A stretch of 18,941 nt of DNA. Origin: JBKHBQ01 sp046542305. Its GTDB lineage: Bacteria > Bacteroidota > Bacteroidia > Bacteroidales > 4484-276. Where the stretch lies: assembly GCA_046542305.1 (NCBI GenBank), contig JBKHBQ010000047.1:1-18941 (forward strand), given 5' to 3'. Within the stretch, counting starts at the first letter, position 1. Every line of letters starts with the position of its first letter. Both the position numbers and the translations under genes were made by a program. This document shows positions 7,922-14,965 of this stretch, one piece after another. The notes beneath the pieces are model-generated. The model searched no databases. It was given only the letters and a program-made list of their open reading frames with translations, and had not been told where the DNA came from.

Positions 7922-8299
7922 TCAGACTTTCCTGTCAAAGCTTATGGCTCCTGGCCCGTACTGCATTATTAACATTAAGCCGCCAATCAGGCCGAGGTTT
8001 TTGAGGAACTGAATATTTTGCTGCGGCTCCGAAAAGTCGAGGTGAAAAATCAGCGTGGAAGGGATCAGGAAAAGAATCAACAATCCGGCACCGATCCTTG
8101 CCTTATACCCGAAAATTAGCGACAGGCTTCCGGCAAACTGAACAACCATTGCAGCAATCAGGAAAAACAGCGTAAATCGCATTCCATGCGCAGCCATATT
8201 GGCCATCACGGCATCAGGATTGATCAGGTTGCGGATGGCCGCAAACAGGAAAATGAGCGACAGAAACACGCGGGCAACGAATGGAGTAAGGTTTTTCAT
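7922..8299 (-). CDS. DoxX family membrane protein
   Basis: A 125-residue inner-membrane protein with four hydrophobic segments, at about residues 5-25, 40-64, 68-85 and 100-115. The order MKNLTPFVARVFLSLIFLFAAIRN, FFLIAAMVVQFAGSLSLIFGY and KNLGLIGGLMLI is typical of DoxX/DoxD-like proteins (about 120-150 residues). Members have been tied to thiosulfate:quinone oxidoreduction in archaea and to redox-stress complexes in mycobacteria, but most bacterial copies have no proven role and I do not assign one. It lies downstream of the peptidase terminator, so it should have its own promoter within 8300-8360; I could not recognise one. Its TGA overlaps by one base an ATG of the T9SS frame, which I consider fortuitous. 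Confidence 0.85.
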   Translation of the reverse strand: MKNLTPFVARVFLSLIFLFAAIRNLINPDAVMANMAAHGMRFTLFFLIAAMVVQFAGSLSLIFGYKARIGAGLLILFLIPSTLIFHLDFSEPQQNIQFLKNLGLIGGLMLIMQYGPGAISFDRKV

Positions 8300-8360
8300 C
8301 GGTTGGATTTTTATTTAAACTAATAACTGATGGAAGGCTGTTTTTGTTTAGGAAATAAAA

Positions 8361-8391
8361 TGAAAAAAGCTCACCCTGAAGGATGAGCTTT
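8361..8391 (-). terminator. Intrinsic terminator of the C1 peptidase gene
   Basis: On the minus strand AAAGCTCATCC pairs with GGGTGAGCTTT (11 bp with one T-G pair, loop TTCA) and runs into a TTTTTT tract. It lies about 20 bp after the peptidase stop codon and before doxX. Confidence 0.88.
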
Positions 8392-8412
8392 GGCAGATTT
8401 AATAAAAATTCT

Positions 8413-9813
8413 TTACTGCTCGGGGGCAAACATCGGATCCCACGGCGGCAGCATGGTCGGCTCGGTATCGAGGATTTTCAGCGCTTCCTCCGATACAAAT
8501 TTCTTGCGCACCACCAGCCTGAACATGTATTCGTCGAACCATTCGTCGGTCATAATCAAAAAACCATTATGGCCTGATGACGACCCCCAACTGTTCTCGA
8601 GCAGCCATTTGCGGGCTTTGCCATCTTCGGTCAAATCCACGCCCATCAGCCCCATGCCGTGTGTGGAGCCGCTTTCGTTGGTCAGGATGCGTTCGGTCTT
8701 GTTCATGCCGAAATCAACACCAAACAAGGCGCTATAGTCGTAATTGTTCACATCCAGGGTACCCTGGTCACGGTTGAGCTGCTTGCCCACATCACAAGAG
8801 AAATACATGGCTTCATTGTTCAGGATCGATTCCTTCGCAAATTCCTTGATCTCATCGGCCGGAAGATTGATGTATTTCCAGTTGCCGCCCTCAACAATGT
8901 GGCGATCGTATTCGATCTCGTATAATTTATGGTATTCGCGACTGGGATCGTTCATGAACATCACGTAATCGTTCAGGTCCACCTGCACAAATTCTCGGGC
9001 AAACGACTGCGGGGTGTAGGTTTTCATCACACTCAATTCGCCATTGGATTTCTTGTAGCGCCACTGGAATTCCGTCGGCGGCTCGCCAAGGCTGAGTGCC
9101 AGAACCCGGTAAATATCGCCCAACATTTCCACCTTTTCTCCGCGAAGCTGTTCGGTGTTGCTGCCATCGGCTTTCATCAGGCGCAGATCTAATGCCTGTT
9201 CGCGCAGCTTGCGACGTAGCAGCCTCGACATCCACCCTGTGGATTCGGCATTTTTGGGGTCAGGCATTATTTCAGAAGGAACCAGCCCGTATTTTTCAAC
9301 CAAATCAACCACGCCGGTCCATTGCCCGCCGTCGCCGATGGGGTTTTTCAGCAGCCATTCCACAAACTCGTCGTCCATGGGTTTATCCGCCGATTCGATG
9401 ATCCCTTCAAGAAAAAGATTGGCTTTTTCAAGCTGATCCCAAAAAAAAGGATAGGTTTGCGAGAGCTCAAAACCTTCCATATCGTACTTTTCGATCACCT
9501 GCGGACGGATCACGTTAAGCCCCGTATAGAGCCAGCAGCGGCCGGAGGATTTCTGATCGGTAATGCCCTTGGTTCTTACGCGGTGCGAAAAGTGCTTGTC
9601 AACCGTGCCTACATTGGCCCGGTTCAGGGCCAGCTCCTGAATACCATTATTGGAAATGGCATTGATACGTGCCCGGGTCGCATCATCATCGGCTACAGAT
9701 TTTTTAATCCCGGTGAGTTCGCCGGGAGTAAGGCTGCCGGCCTGTTGCGCTGCCATGAACACAGGTAGCATGGCAAGCAGCAACATCAAAGAAAGTCGTT
9801 GATAGTGATTCAT
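8413..9813 (-). CDS. Secreted C1-family cysteine aminopeptidase, bleomycin hydrolase/PepC type
   Basis: The 466-residue protein has a signal peptide (residues 1-23, MNHYQRLSLMLLLAMLPVFMAAQ), so it should act in the periplasm, unlike cytosolic PepC and animal bleomycin hydrolase. The papain-fold catalytic set is intact: Gln87 and Cys93 in TDQKSSGRCWLYTGLN, His385 in GSTHGMGLMGV and Asn407 in LLENSWG. The C-terminus LPPWDPMFAPEQ matches the LPxWDPMGA tail of the family, the arm that enters the active-site cleft and restricts the enzyme to aminopeptidase action. Length fits family C1B (about 440-470). Likely role: trimming peptides outside the cytoplasm for uptake. The gene is alone between two terminators. 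A recognisable -7 element upstream is missing. Confidence 0.92.
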   Translation of the reverse strand: MNHYQRLSLMLLLAMLPVFMAAQQAGSLTPGELTGIKKSVADDDATRARINAISNNGIQELALNRANVGTVDKHFSHRVRTKGITDQKSSGRCWLYTGLNVIRPQVIEKYDMEGFELSQTYPFFWDQLEKANLFLEGIIESADKPMDDEFVEWLLKNPIGDGGQWTGVVDLVEKYGLVPSEIMPDPKNAESTGWMSRLLRRKLREQALDLRLMKADGSNTEQLRGEKVEMLGDIYRVLALSLGEPPTEFQWRYKKSNGELSVMKTYTPQSFAREFVQVDLNDYVMFMNDPSREYHKLYEIEYDRHIVEGGNWKYINLPADEIKEFAKESILNNEAMYFSCDVGKQLNRDQGTLDVNNYDYSALFGVDFGMNKTERILTNESGSTHGMGLMGVDLTEDGKARKWLLENSWGSSSGHNGFLIMTDEWFDEYMFRLVVRKKFVSEEALKILDTEPTMLPPWDPMFAPEQ

Positions 9814-9839
9814 TTTTTTGGTAAAAATTTGTGGTTTGT

Positions 9840-9908
9840 AAATAAAAAGCCATTTCAGTTGGCTGTTGATCGCAGTGTATTATGATCAGCAGCTTTCCTG
9901 AAATGGCT
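9840..9908 (-). terminator. Large two-tier terminator hairpin after rny
   Basis: On the minus strand AGCCATTTCAG (9908-9898) pairs perfectly with CTGAAATGGCT (9858-9848), followed by TTTTTATTT. Inside this stem a second stem forms: GCTGCTGATC (9893-9884) with GATCAACAGC (9871-9862), one mismatch, 12-nt loop. The whole hairpin spans 61 nt, with small asymmetric internal loops (gaaa/caa). It begins 30 bp after the rny stop and ends about 35 bp before the peptidase ATG. Confidence 0.88.
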
Positions 9909-9938
9909 CGTATGTAGTCTGCTTAGATAAAGCAAAAC

Positions 9939-11489
9939 CTATTTTGCATAGTTAATAGCCCGGGTTTCACGTATTACCGTGATCTTGATCTGTCCCGGGT
10001 AGGTCATTTCATCCTGGATTTTTCTGGACAGGTCGTAGGACAAAACATTTGCCTGCTCGTCCGACACCTGCTCTGCACCAACTATAACGCGCAGTTCGCG
10101 GCCGGCCTGAATGGCATAAGTCTTCACCACTCCGGGGTAGGACAAAGCCAGGTTTTCGAGATTTTTAAGGCGCTGGATGTAAGCCTCCACCACCTCGCGG
10201 CGTGCTCCGGGACGTGCACCGGAAATGGCATCACACACCTGCACGACGGGCGCCAGCAGGGTGGTCATCTCCACTTCGTCGTGGTGCGAACCGATGGCAT
10301 TGCATACCTCATCTTTCTCCTTGAACTTCTCGGCGAGCTTCATACCCAGCATTGCGTGCGGCAACTCCGACTCGTTGTCAGGCACCTTGCCGATGTCGTG
10401 GAGCAATCCGGCGCGTTTGGCCAGCTTTGGATTCAGGCCGAGTTCGGCGGCCATGGTAGCCGAAAGATTGGCAACCTCGCGGGAGTGCTGCAGCAGGTTC
10501 TGCCCGTACGATGAACGGTATTTCATCCGCCCTACCATGCGCACCAGCTCGGGGTGCATCCCATGGATGCCGAGGTCGATGCAGGTACGTTTACCGGTTT
10601 CGATAATTTCCTGCTCGATCTGCTTCTTGGTTTTGGCCACCACTTCCTCGATACGTGCAGGGTGAATCCGGCCGTCGGTCACGAGTTTGTGAAGCGACAG
10701 CCTGGCAATTTCGCGCCGCACCGGATCGAATCCCGACAGGATAATGGCTTCCGGCGAGTCGTCGATAATGATTTCGATGCCCGTCAGACTTTCGAGGGTT
10801 CTGATGTTGCGCCCTTCGCGGCCGATAATGCGGCCTTTGATCTCGTCGTTGTCGATGTTGAATACCGAAACCGTATTTTCTATGGCATTCTCGGCGGCTG
10901 TGCGCTGAATGGTTTCCACGATAATTTTACGGGCTTCCTGGTTGGCAGTCAGCCGGGCTTCTTCCACAATATCCTGGATGTGTACCATTGCCTGACTTTT
11001 GGCTTCGTCTTTCAGGCTTTCGATAAGTTGTTGTTTGGCTTCATCGGCAGTCAGTCCCGAGATACTTTCGAGCTGTTCTACCTGAATCTGGAAGGATTTA
11101 TTGAGCTCTTCCTGTCTCTGATTTAGAATTTCAAGTTGTGAGTTCAGGTTTTTTCTGATGACCGCAATTTCCTTATCCTTCTTATTGAATTCCTCCATTC
11201 GTTGAGAAACTACAGCTTCGCGTTGTTTTATTTTGTTCTCGAGTTTTTGTACAGCCGAGTTACGTTCGTTCACGATCTTTTCGTGTTCGGCTTTCAACTG
11301 CAGGAACTTCTCTTTGGCCTGGAGGATCTTTTCTTTTTTGATTACTTCGGCTTTTTCCTGGGCTTCTTCAAGCAAAAGCTGGCTTTTCTTTTCCAGAATT
11401 TTGCGAAGCACGGTTGCCGAAAGCAGGATCCCAACTGTCAGTCCCACAACGCTCCCAATAACCACAAACATAATACATGTCATATCCAT
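9939..11489 (-). CDS. rny: Ribonuclease Y
   Basis: RNase Y is a membrane-anchored endoribonuclease that starts mRNA decay. The 516-residue product (family usual about 510-530) shows every expected part: an N-terminal membrane helix (about 4-29), a long coiled coil rich in K, E and Q (about 30-180), a KH RNA-binding domain with GRIIGREGRNIR at 219-230, and an HD domain with H335 in QHSREVA, the HD pair H364-D365 in GLLHDIGKVPDN and a later GSHHDEVE. The C-terminal segment ends RETRAINYAK, normal for Bacteroidota copies. The ATG at 11489 (MDMTCIMFVV) gives a correct N-terminal anchor; M3 and M7 are weaker options. It follows zapA and the 6S RNA candidate on the same strand. No clear promoter is seen between that RNA and rny. 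Confidence 0.96.
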   Translation of the reverse strand: MDMTCIMFVVIGSVVGLTVGILLSATVLRKILEKKSQLLLEEAQEKAEVIKKEKILQAKEKFLQLKAEHEKIVNERNSAVQKLENKIKQREAVVSQRMEEFNKKDKEIAVIRKNLNSQLEILNQRQEELNKSFQIQVEQLESISGLTADEAKQQLIESLKDEAKSQAMVHIQDIVEEARLTANQEARKIIVETIQRTAAENAIENTVSVFNIDNDEIKGRIIGREGRNIRTLESLTGIEIIIDDSPEAIILSGFDPVRREIARLSLHKLVTDGRIHPARIEEVVAKTKKQIEQEIIETGKRTCIDLGIHGMHPELVRMVGRMKYRSSYGQNLLQHSREVANLSATMAAELGLNPKLAKRAGLLHDIGKVPDNESELPHAMLGMKLAEKFKEKDEVCNAIGSHHDEVEMTTLLAPVVQVCDAISGARPGARREVVEAYIQRLKNLENLALSYPGVVKTYAIQAGRELRVIVGAEQVSDEQANVLSYDLSRKIQDEMTYPGQIKITVIRETRAINYAK

Positions 11490-11526
11490 CTTACATCATT
11501 TTTAGGTGCGCGGCAATCTAAAGGTG

Positions 11527-11727
11527 AAAAAAAATCCCGCATTAATTACATTAGGAGTTTAGTAAACCCCAGGTCTTCATGTTTAAGGTTACCGCAAGCT
11601 TCGAACGTCCACTGTCCCTGTGGCGGGAATCCCGGAAACCGGGATGGAGGCCTGTTCTACACTCGCTGAGATCACCCTAAAGTGTAAAATGTTGAGTTTA
11701 CAAACTGTAAAGAATTAATGCGGGTTA
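11527..11727 (-). ncRNA. ssrS: Probable 6S RNA between zapA and rny
   Basis: About 200 nt fold into one long rod with a T-run at the 3' end, the form of 6S RNA, which sequesters housekeeping RNA polymerase. Minus-strand pairings: CCCGCATTAATT (11724-11713) with AATTAATGCGGG (11547-11536), 12 perfect pairs, then TTTTTTTT. After an internal loop, AGTTTGTAAAC (11706-11696) pairs with GTTTACTAAACT (11567-11556) with a single bulge. A central open region follows. Then GCGAG/CTTGC (11666-11662 with 11598-11594) and GAAC/GTTC (11657-11654 with 11606-11603) flank a 4x4 loop. A distal hairpin ATCCCGG-TTT-CCGGGAT lies at 11629-11645. zapA-ssrS adjacency is the classic gammaproteobacterial arrangement, and a 6S-Flavo family is known in Bacteroidota. 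The exact 5' end and promoter are not clear. Confidence 0.8.
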
Positions 11728-11763
11728 TTTCTTTAGTCACTGTCAAAGAACGGCTGATGAACT

Positions 11764-12057
11764 TTATTTTTCCGACGGGTGGCCGGTCAGGATCCTGTCG
11801 ATCTCATCTAATTTTCCCGATAGCTTCTGCTGCTGAAAATCAAGCTGCTCTTCAAGTTCCAGGGCTTTGATGGTGTTTTGCAACACCACCATGGCGAGCA
11901 GATCCTGTTTATCCTTAAATTCAAAATTTTCAGCATATTGTTTGATATTTTCATCAATCATTTTAACCGCCTGTCTTACCAGGGCTTCTTTCTGTCTACC
12001 GATGTTTACGCGGTATTCCCTGTCTGCTACACGAACGGTGATTAAAAATTTTTCCAT
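11764..12057 (-). CDS. zapA: Cell division protein ZapA
   Basis: ZapA binds FtsZ and bundles its filaments at midcell. The 97-residue protein has the ZapA plan: an N-terminal beta/alpha part (MEKFLITVRVADREYRVNIG, then EALVRQAVKMIDENIKQY) and a C-terminal coiled-coil helix (about 50-90, VVLQNTIKALELEEQL...). Length fits the family (about 95-110). It starts 21 bp after the stop of the coiled-coil gene upstream and is surely co-transcribed with it. The 6S RNA candidate begins about 40 bp downstream. The spot next to ssrS and rny supports the call, because the sequence family itself is weakly conserved. Confidence 0.88.
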   Translation of the reverse strand: MEKFLITVRVADREYRVNIGRQKEALVRQAVKMIDENIKQYAENFEFKDKQDLLAMVVLQNTIKALELEEQLDFQQQKLSGKLDEIDRILTGHPSEK

Positions 12058-12078
12058 CAGGAATATTTGAAATCGTCG

Positions 12079-12366
12079 TTAATCATTTAAAAGACCTATA
12101 CATCTGTCGATTTCCCGCAAAAGTTCATTGATCAAAAGCTTTGCATTCGTTGATCCTTTGTTTCCCTCTAGAGCCTTTGCAATTTTAATTATCTGATTAC
12201 TATATTCTAATTGTTTGAGTTTTAATTTTAATTCTTCTCTTTCTTCGAGCAACTGCTTGTTTTGATGCTGCAATCGCACGTTCTCGTTTTCGATAACATG
12301 CAGGCGATCAGCCAGTTTCCTCGCCTTGAATTCTATCCCGCTGACCAAAGTTACTAAATCTTTCAT
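12079..12366 (-). CDS. Small coiled-coil protein, possible ZapB-like division partner
   Basis: The 95-residue product is almost entirely one predicted coiled coil (about residues 10-65: SGIEFKARKLADRLHVIENE, then VRLQHQNKQLLEEREELKLK), followed by a short acidic/hydrophobic tail ending EIDRCIGLLND. I place the start at the ATG at 12366 (MKDLVTLVSG); a TTG three codons further up is unlikely. It is the first gene of a two-gene unit with zapA (21-bp gap) and has an exact -7 element upstream. Proteins of this size and place, directly before zapA, recur in Bacteroidota. Size, coiled coil and neighbour suggest a part like that of ZapB or another Z-ring linker. That is inference; no family signature is decisive. 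Confidence 0.8.
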   Translation of the reverse strand: MKDLVTLVSGIEFKARKLADRLHVIENENVRLQHQNKQLLEEREELKLKLKQLEYSNQIIKIAKALEGNKGSTNAKLLINELLREIDRCIGLLND

Positions 12367-12401
12367 GAATAGCAAATAACCTTCATGCTATCTTAACCTG
12401 A

Positions 12402-12409
12402 CAAAATTA
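12402..12409 (-). promoter_or_regulatory. -7 promoter element of the coiled-coil/zapA unit (TAATTTTG)
   Basis: TAATTTTG on the minus strand matches TAnnTTTG exactly and lies about 36 bp before the ATG at 12366. No TTTG stands at the -33 distance. The divergent DUF2851 promoter lies about 220 bp away. Confidence 0.5.
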
Positions 12410-12451
12410 AATAAATTTATGTTCCTTCATTTTTTATTCAAAAATATTTAA

Positions 12452-12581
12452 GTTGATGCCGCAGAAAAAAAACTGATGTACAAACACTATTCCCCTCATT
12501 TCCTTCACCTTAAAATCATCACCGGCATCAACAACTTCTTTTTTCTATCCAACAAAAAAAATACGGTTTCATTTTGCGGCA
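12452..12581. repeat. Set of inverted repeats between the divergent zapA-unit and DUF2851 promoters
   Basis: GTTGATGCCG (12452-12461) recurs inverted as CGGCATCAAC (12523-12532). The overlapping TGCCGCA (12457-12463) also has an inverted partner in TTTTGCGGCA (12572-12581). All lie upstream of both promoters in the 286-bp gene-free spacer. They could be operator half-sites or chance; the sequence alone does not tell. Confidence 0.35.
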
Positions 12582-12601
12582 GCCATAATTTATACTATTT
12601 C

Positions 12602-12631
12602 TTGTTAAGATTTTGCTTTTTGCTAACTTTG
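12602..12631 (+). promoter_or_regulatory. DUF2851 promoter (TTG-N19-TAACTTTG)
   Basis: TAACTTTG (12624-12631) is an exact -7 match and TTG (12602-12604) lies exactly 19 bp upstream at the -33 position. Transcription would start near 12637, leaving a leader of about 15 nt before the ATG at 12653. It is the best promoter match in the window. Confidence 0.75.
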
Positions 12632-12652
12632 GTACAAATAAATCCCTGACCC

Positions 12653-13927
12653 ATGACCGAAGATTTTTTGCATTTCATCTGGAAATACAGGCTATATAGC
12701 CAAAATCCCGCCAGCACCGAAGGCGAAGAGATTGTGGTTGTAGATCCCGGAAGGTACAATACCGATGCCGGGCCGGATTTTTCGAATGCCCGCGTGAAAA
12801 TAGGCGGAACGCTGTGGGCGGGCAATGTGGAGGTTCATTTGAAATCGTCGGACTGGTATCAGCACCATCACGATGAAGATGACGGCTATGGCAATGTGAT
12901 CCTGCATGTGGTTTTTGTTCACGACCGCGAGATTGTGGATCGCAGCGGAAACTTCATCCCCACCCTGCAATTGAGCGACCACATGAGCGACAAAATGTAC
13001 CGCAAGTACGAATACTTCCTTCACAACCGCAACTGGATTCCCTGCGAAAACGACCTGGAACTGATCAGCCCCATCATCATCAAAGCTTGGATGGAACGGC
13101 TGTTTGTTGAGCGAATGGAACGCAAGTCGTTTGAACTGCAGCGATTTCTCGACACCAACAAAAACAGCCTCGACGAAACTTTTTACCAGGTTCTGGCAGG
13201 AAATTTCGGCTTTAAACTCAACGAACAACCGTTCAGGGTGCTCAGCCGGATGCTATCACAGCAACTGATATCCAAACACCGCAACCGCCTGATGCAACTC
13301 GAGGCCCTGTATTTTGGAACGGCCGGTTTGCTGAATCGTGAATTTAAAGATGAATACCCAAATGCACTCAAACAGGAATTCCGCTTTTTACGAAACAAGT
13401 ATTCTCTGCCGGTGATGGAGGGGCATTTGTGGAAATTTCTAAGGCTGAGGCCCTCCAATTTTCCAACCATCAGAATCTCGCAGTTCGCGGCACTTCAGCA
13501 TCAGCATGAGAATTTATTTTCCAAAATTCTCGAAACAGAAAATCACACCCAAATTCAGGCACTTTTCGATGTAAAGGCCTCACCTTACTGGGATACACAT
13601 TACACCTTCGACAAACCTTCGGCCAGGCGCGAAAAGCACCTGGGCAAACATGCAGCCCAGGTCATCATCATCAATACGGTGGTACAGTTTCTGTTTTTGT
13701 ATGGAAAAATCAAATCCGACAGCTATTTTCAGGACAAGGCAGTGGGGCTGTTGATACAGCTTGCACCCGAAGTCAACTACATTACCAGCGGATGGAAGAA
13801 ATCGGGCATCAGGGCCGAAAACGCATTCGAATCGCAGGCCCTGCTGGAGCTAAAGAACAGCTATTGCAACCTGAAAAAATGCCTCCACTGCGGCATCGGA
13901 ATGAGCCTTCTTAAAATGAATGCCTGA
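12653..13927 (+). CDS. DUF2851 family protein
   Basis: The 424-residue soluble protein opens MTEDFLHFIWKYRLY, followed by GRYNTDAGPDFSNARVKIGG, LWAGNVEVHLKSSDWYQHHH and YGNVILHVVFVHD, the hallmark blocks of DUF2851, a Bacteroidota family of about 420 residues with no proven function. The N-terminal third is beta-rich with several conserved Asp, Glu and His residues (D38 in NTDAGPDFS; the EVHLKSSDW and HHHDEDDGYGN run), which look like a possible metal or nuclease-type site; that is inference. The C-terminus ends with a CNLKKCLHCGIG cysteine cluster (three Cys), usual in the family. There is no signal peptide. It has its own strong promoter and is probably monocistronic, with a 216-bp spacer before the stress-protein gene. 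Confidence 0.88.
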   Translation: MTEDFLHFIWKYRLYSQNPASTEGEEIVVVDPGRYNTDAGPDFSNARVKIGGTLWAGNVEVHLKSSDWYQHHHDEDDGYGNVILHVVFVHDREIVDRSGNFIPTLQLSDHMSDKMYRKYEYFLHNRNWIPCENDLELISPIIIKAWMERLFVERMERKSFELQRFLDTNKNSLDETFYQVLAGNFGFKLNEQPFRVLSRMLSQQLISKHRNRLMQLEALYFGTAGLLNREFKDEYPNALKQEFRFLRNKYSLPVMEGHLWKFLRLRPSNFPTIRISQFAALQHQHENLFSKILETENHTQIQALFDVKASPYWDTHYTFDKPSARREKHLGKHAAQVIIINTVVQFLFLYGKIKSDSYFQDKAVGLLIQLAPEVNYITSGWKKSGIRAENAFESQALLELKNSYCNLKKCLHCGIGMSLLKMNA

Positions 13928-13973
13928 AAAAGCTTGATTTCATGCATCCCCGGTCCGGTGTGAGCAGCATGTG

Positions 13974-14022
13974 ATGCCTTGAAAAGTGGGCGGAGCGCAC
14001 ATGGCCAAGGCATTGCCGCCCA
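13974..14022. other. Interlocking inverted repeats in the DUF2851-usp spacer
   Basis: ATGCCTTG (13974-13981) pairs with CAAGGCAT (14006-14013), 8 bp. TGGGCGG (13987-13993) pairs with CCGCCCA (14016-14022), 7 bp. The two stems interleave, so a transcript could form either hairpin or, under strain (only 2 nt would span the first stem), a pseudoknot. No T-run follows. The spacer 13928-14143 holds no gene I can support. Confidence 0.4.
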
Positions 14023-14143
14023 GATGTGGTGGAATTCCTCGAACAATTTCCATTCACCCGGCAAAAAATCCTGAGCAAAATAAAATAATTAGGGCGTTAC
14101 AGGGTTTTTACCGGGTCCGGTTCATCAAAACAATATCTCGATC

Positions 14144-14962
14144 ATGAATGAAACCATCCTGGTACCGACCGATTTTTCAGAAGTCTGCAATAATGCCATT
14201 TCGCACGGCGCCGAAATTGCCCGCAAACTGGACGGCACCCTGCTTCTGCTGCATGTGGTAAACAAAGATACCCGCACTTACCTGAAGCGCATCCGCAAAA
14301 CCACCGACTACATCAGTGTCCGCATGAGAAACCTGTGCGAATCCACCGGAAAAAAGCACCAGGTAACCACCAAATGCCTGGTACGAAATGGTTCCATATT
14401 TACAGAAATCAGAAAAGTGTCAGCAGAGATGAATGCCGGGCTGATGGTGCTGGGCACACATGGCAAGACCGGCTTTCAGCATCTTACTGGAAGCTCGGCG
14501 CTCAGGGTGATCACGGGTGTAAAAATCCCGGTGATTGTGGTACAAAACCGCATTGTTCAGCAGGGATACAAAAAGATCATTTTTCCGCTTGGGCTCGATA
14601 CCGATTTTATGGAAAAGCTCGAGCACAGCATCGACATTGCCAGGCTTTTCGACGCCAAAATTCACCTATACCATTACCACAGCGAGAGCAAAAATATCAA
14701 TCGTACCCTGTCTCAGCTAACCGATCTGGTAACCTCGCGGCTTACGCTCGAGGATATTCGTTTTGTTAAGGCATCAGCGAAAAAGGAGAACCATTTTGCA
14801 GAACAGGTGCTGAATTACGCCATCGAACAACGGGCTGACCTAATCATCATTATGACTGACAATGATGAGTTTGAATCTTCATTTTTTACCGGCAGGGAAA
14901 ATGAAAAGATGATTTACAACTTGCCGCAAATTCCTGTAATGTGCGTCAATCCGGTGAAATAA
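14144..14962 (+). CDS. Tandem-domain universal stress protein (UspA family)
   Basis: The 272-residue cytoplasmic protein carries two Usp domains, at about 1-138 and 144-272. The first begins ETILVPTDFSE and holds the nucleotide-binding loop LGTHGKTGFQHLTGSSALRVI, with eight residues between the second and third key glycines, a spacing I recall from other Bacteroidota Usp proteins. The second starts KKIIFPLGLDTD and has lost the glycine loop (IIIMTDNDEFESSFFTGREN), so it probably does not bind ATP and may serve in dimer packing. Such proteins are usually induced by starvation, oxygen or other stress. The ATG at 14144 (MNETILVP) fits the family. I see no clear -7 element. Its TAA lies 3 bp from the TAG of the convergent membrane-protein gene. 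Confidence 0.92.
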   Translation: MNETILVPTDFSEVCNNAISHGAEIARKLDGTLLLLHVVNKDTRTYLKRIRKTTDYISVRMRNLCESTGKKHQVTTKCLVRNGSIFTEIRKVSAEMNAGLMVLGTHGKTGFQHLTGSSALRVITGVKIPVIVVQNRIVQQGYKKIIFPLGLDTDFMEKLEHSIDIARLFDAKIHLYHYHSESKNINRTLSQLTDLVTSRLTLEDIRFVKASAKKENHFAEQVLNYAIEQRADLIIIMTDNDEFESSFFTGRENEKMIYNLPQIPVMCVNPVK

Positions 14963-14965
14963 CCG

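Noticed and set aside
7857..7922. N-terminal extension of the T9SS protein, with a start that overlaps the doxX stop by one base
   Set aside because: It contains an exact -7 element and would place 22 non-signal residues before the export signal.
11490..11763. Reading frames on the plus strand within the zapA-rny spacer
   Set aside because: They overlap the structured RNA, start or end inside rny on the other strand, and show no protein family features.
13974..14022. A classical H-type pseudoknot
   Set aside because: Only two bases would have to span the 8-bp first stem, which is sterically doubtful; reported instead as alternative hairpins.
13861..14064. Minus-strand frame of 67 codons over the end of DUF2851 and the following spacer
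   Set aside because: Rich in Trp, His and Pro, with no family likeness, and it overlaps the conserved C-terminus of DUF2851 on the other strand.
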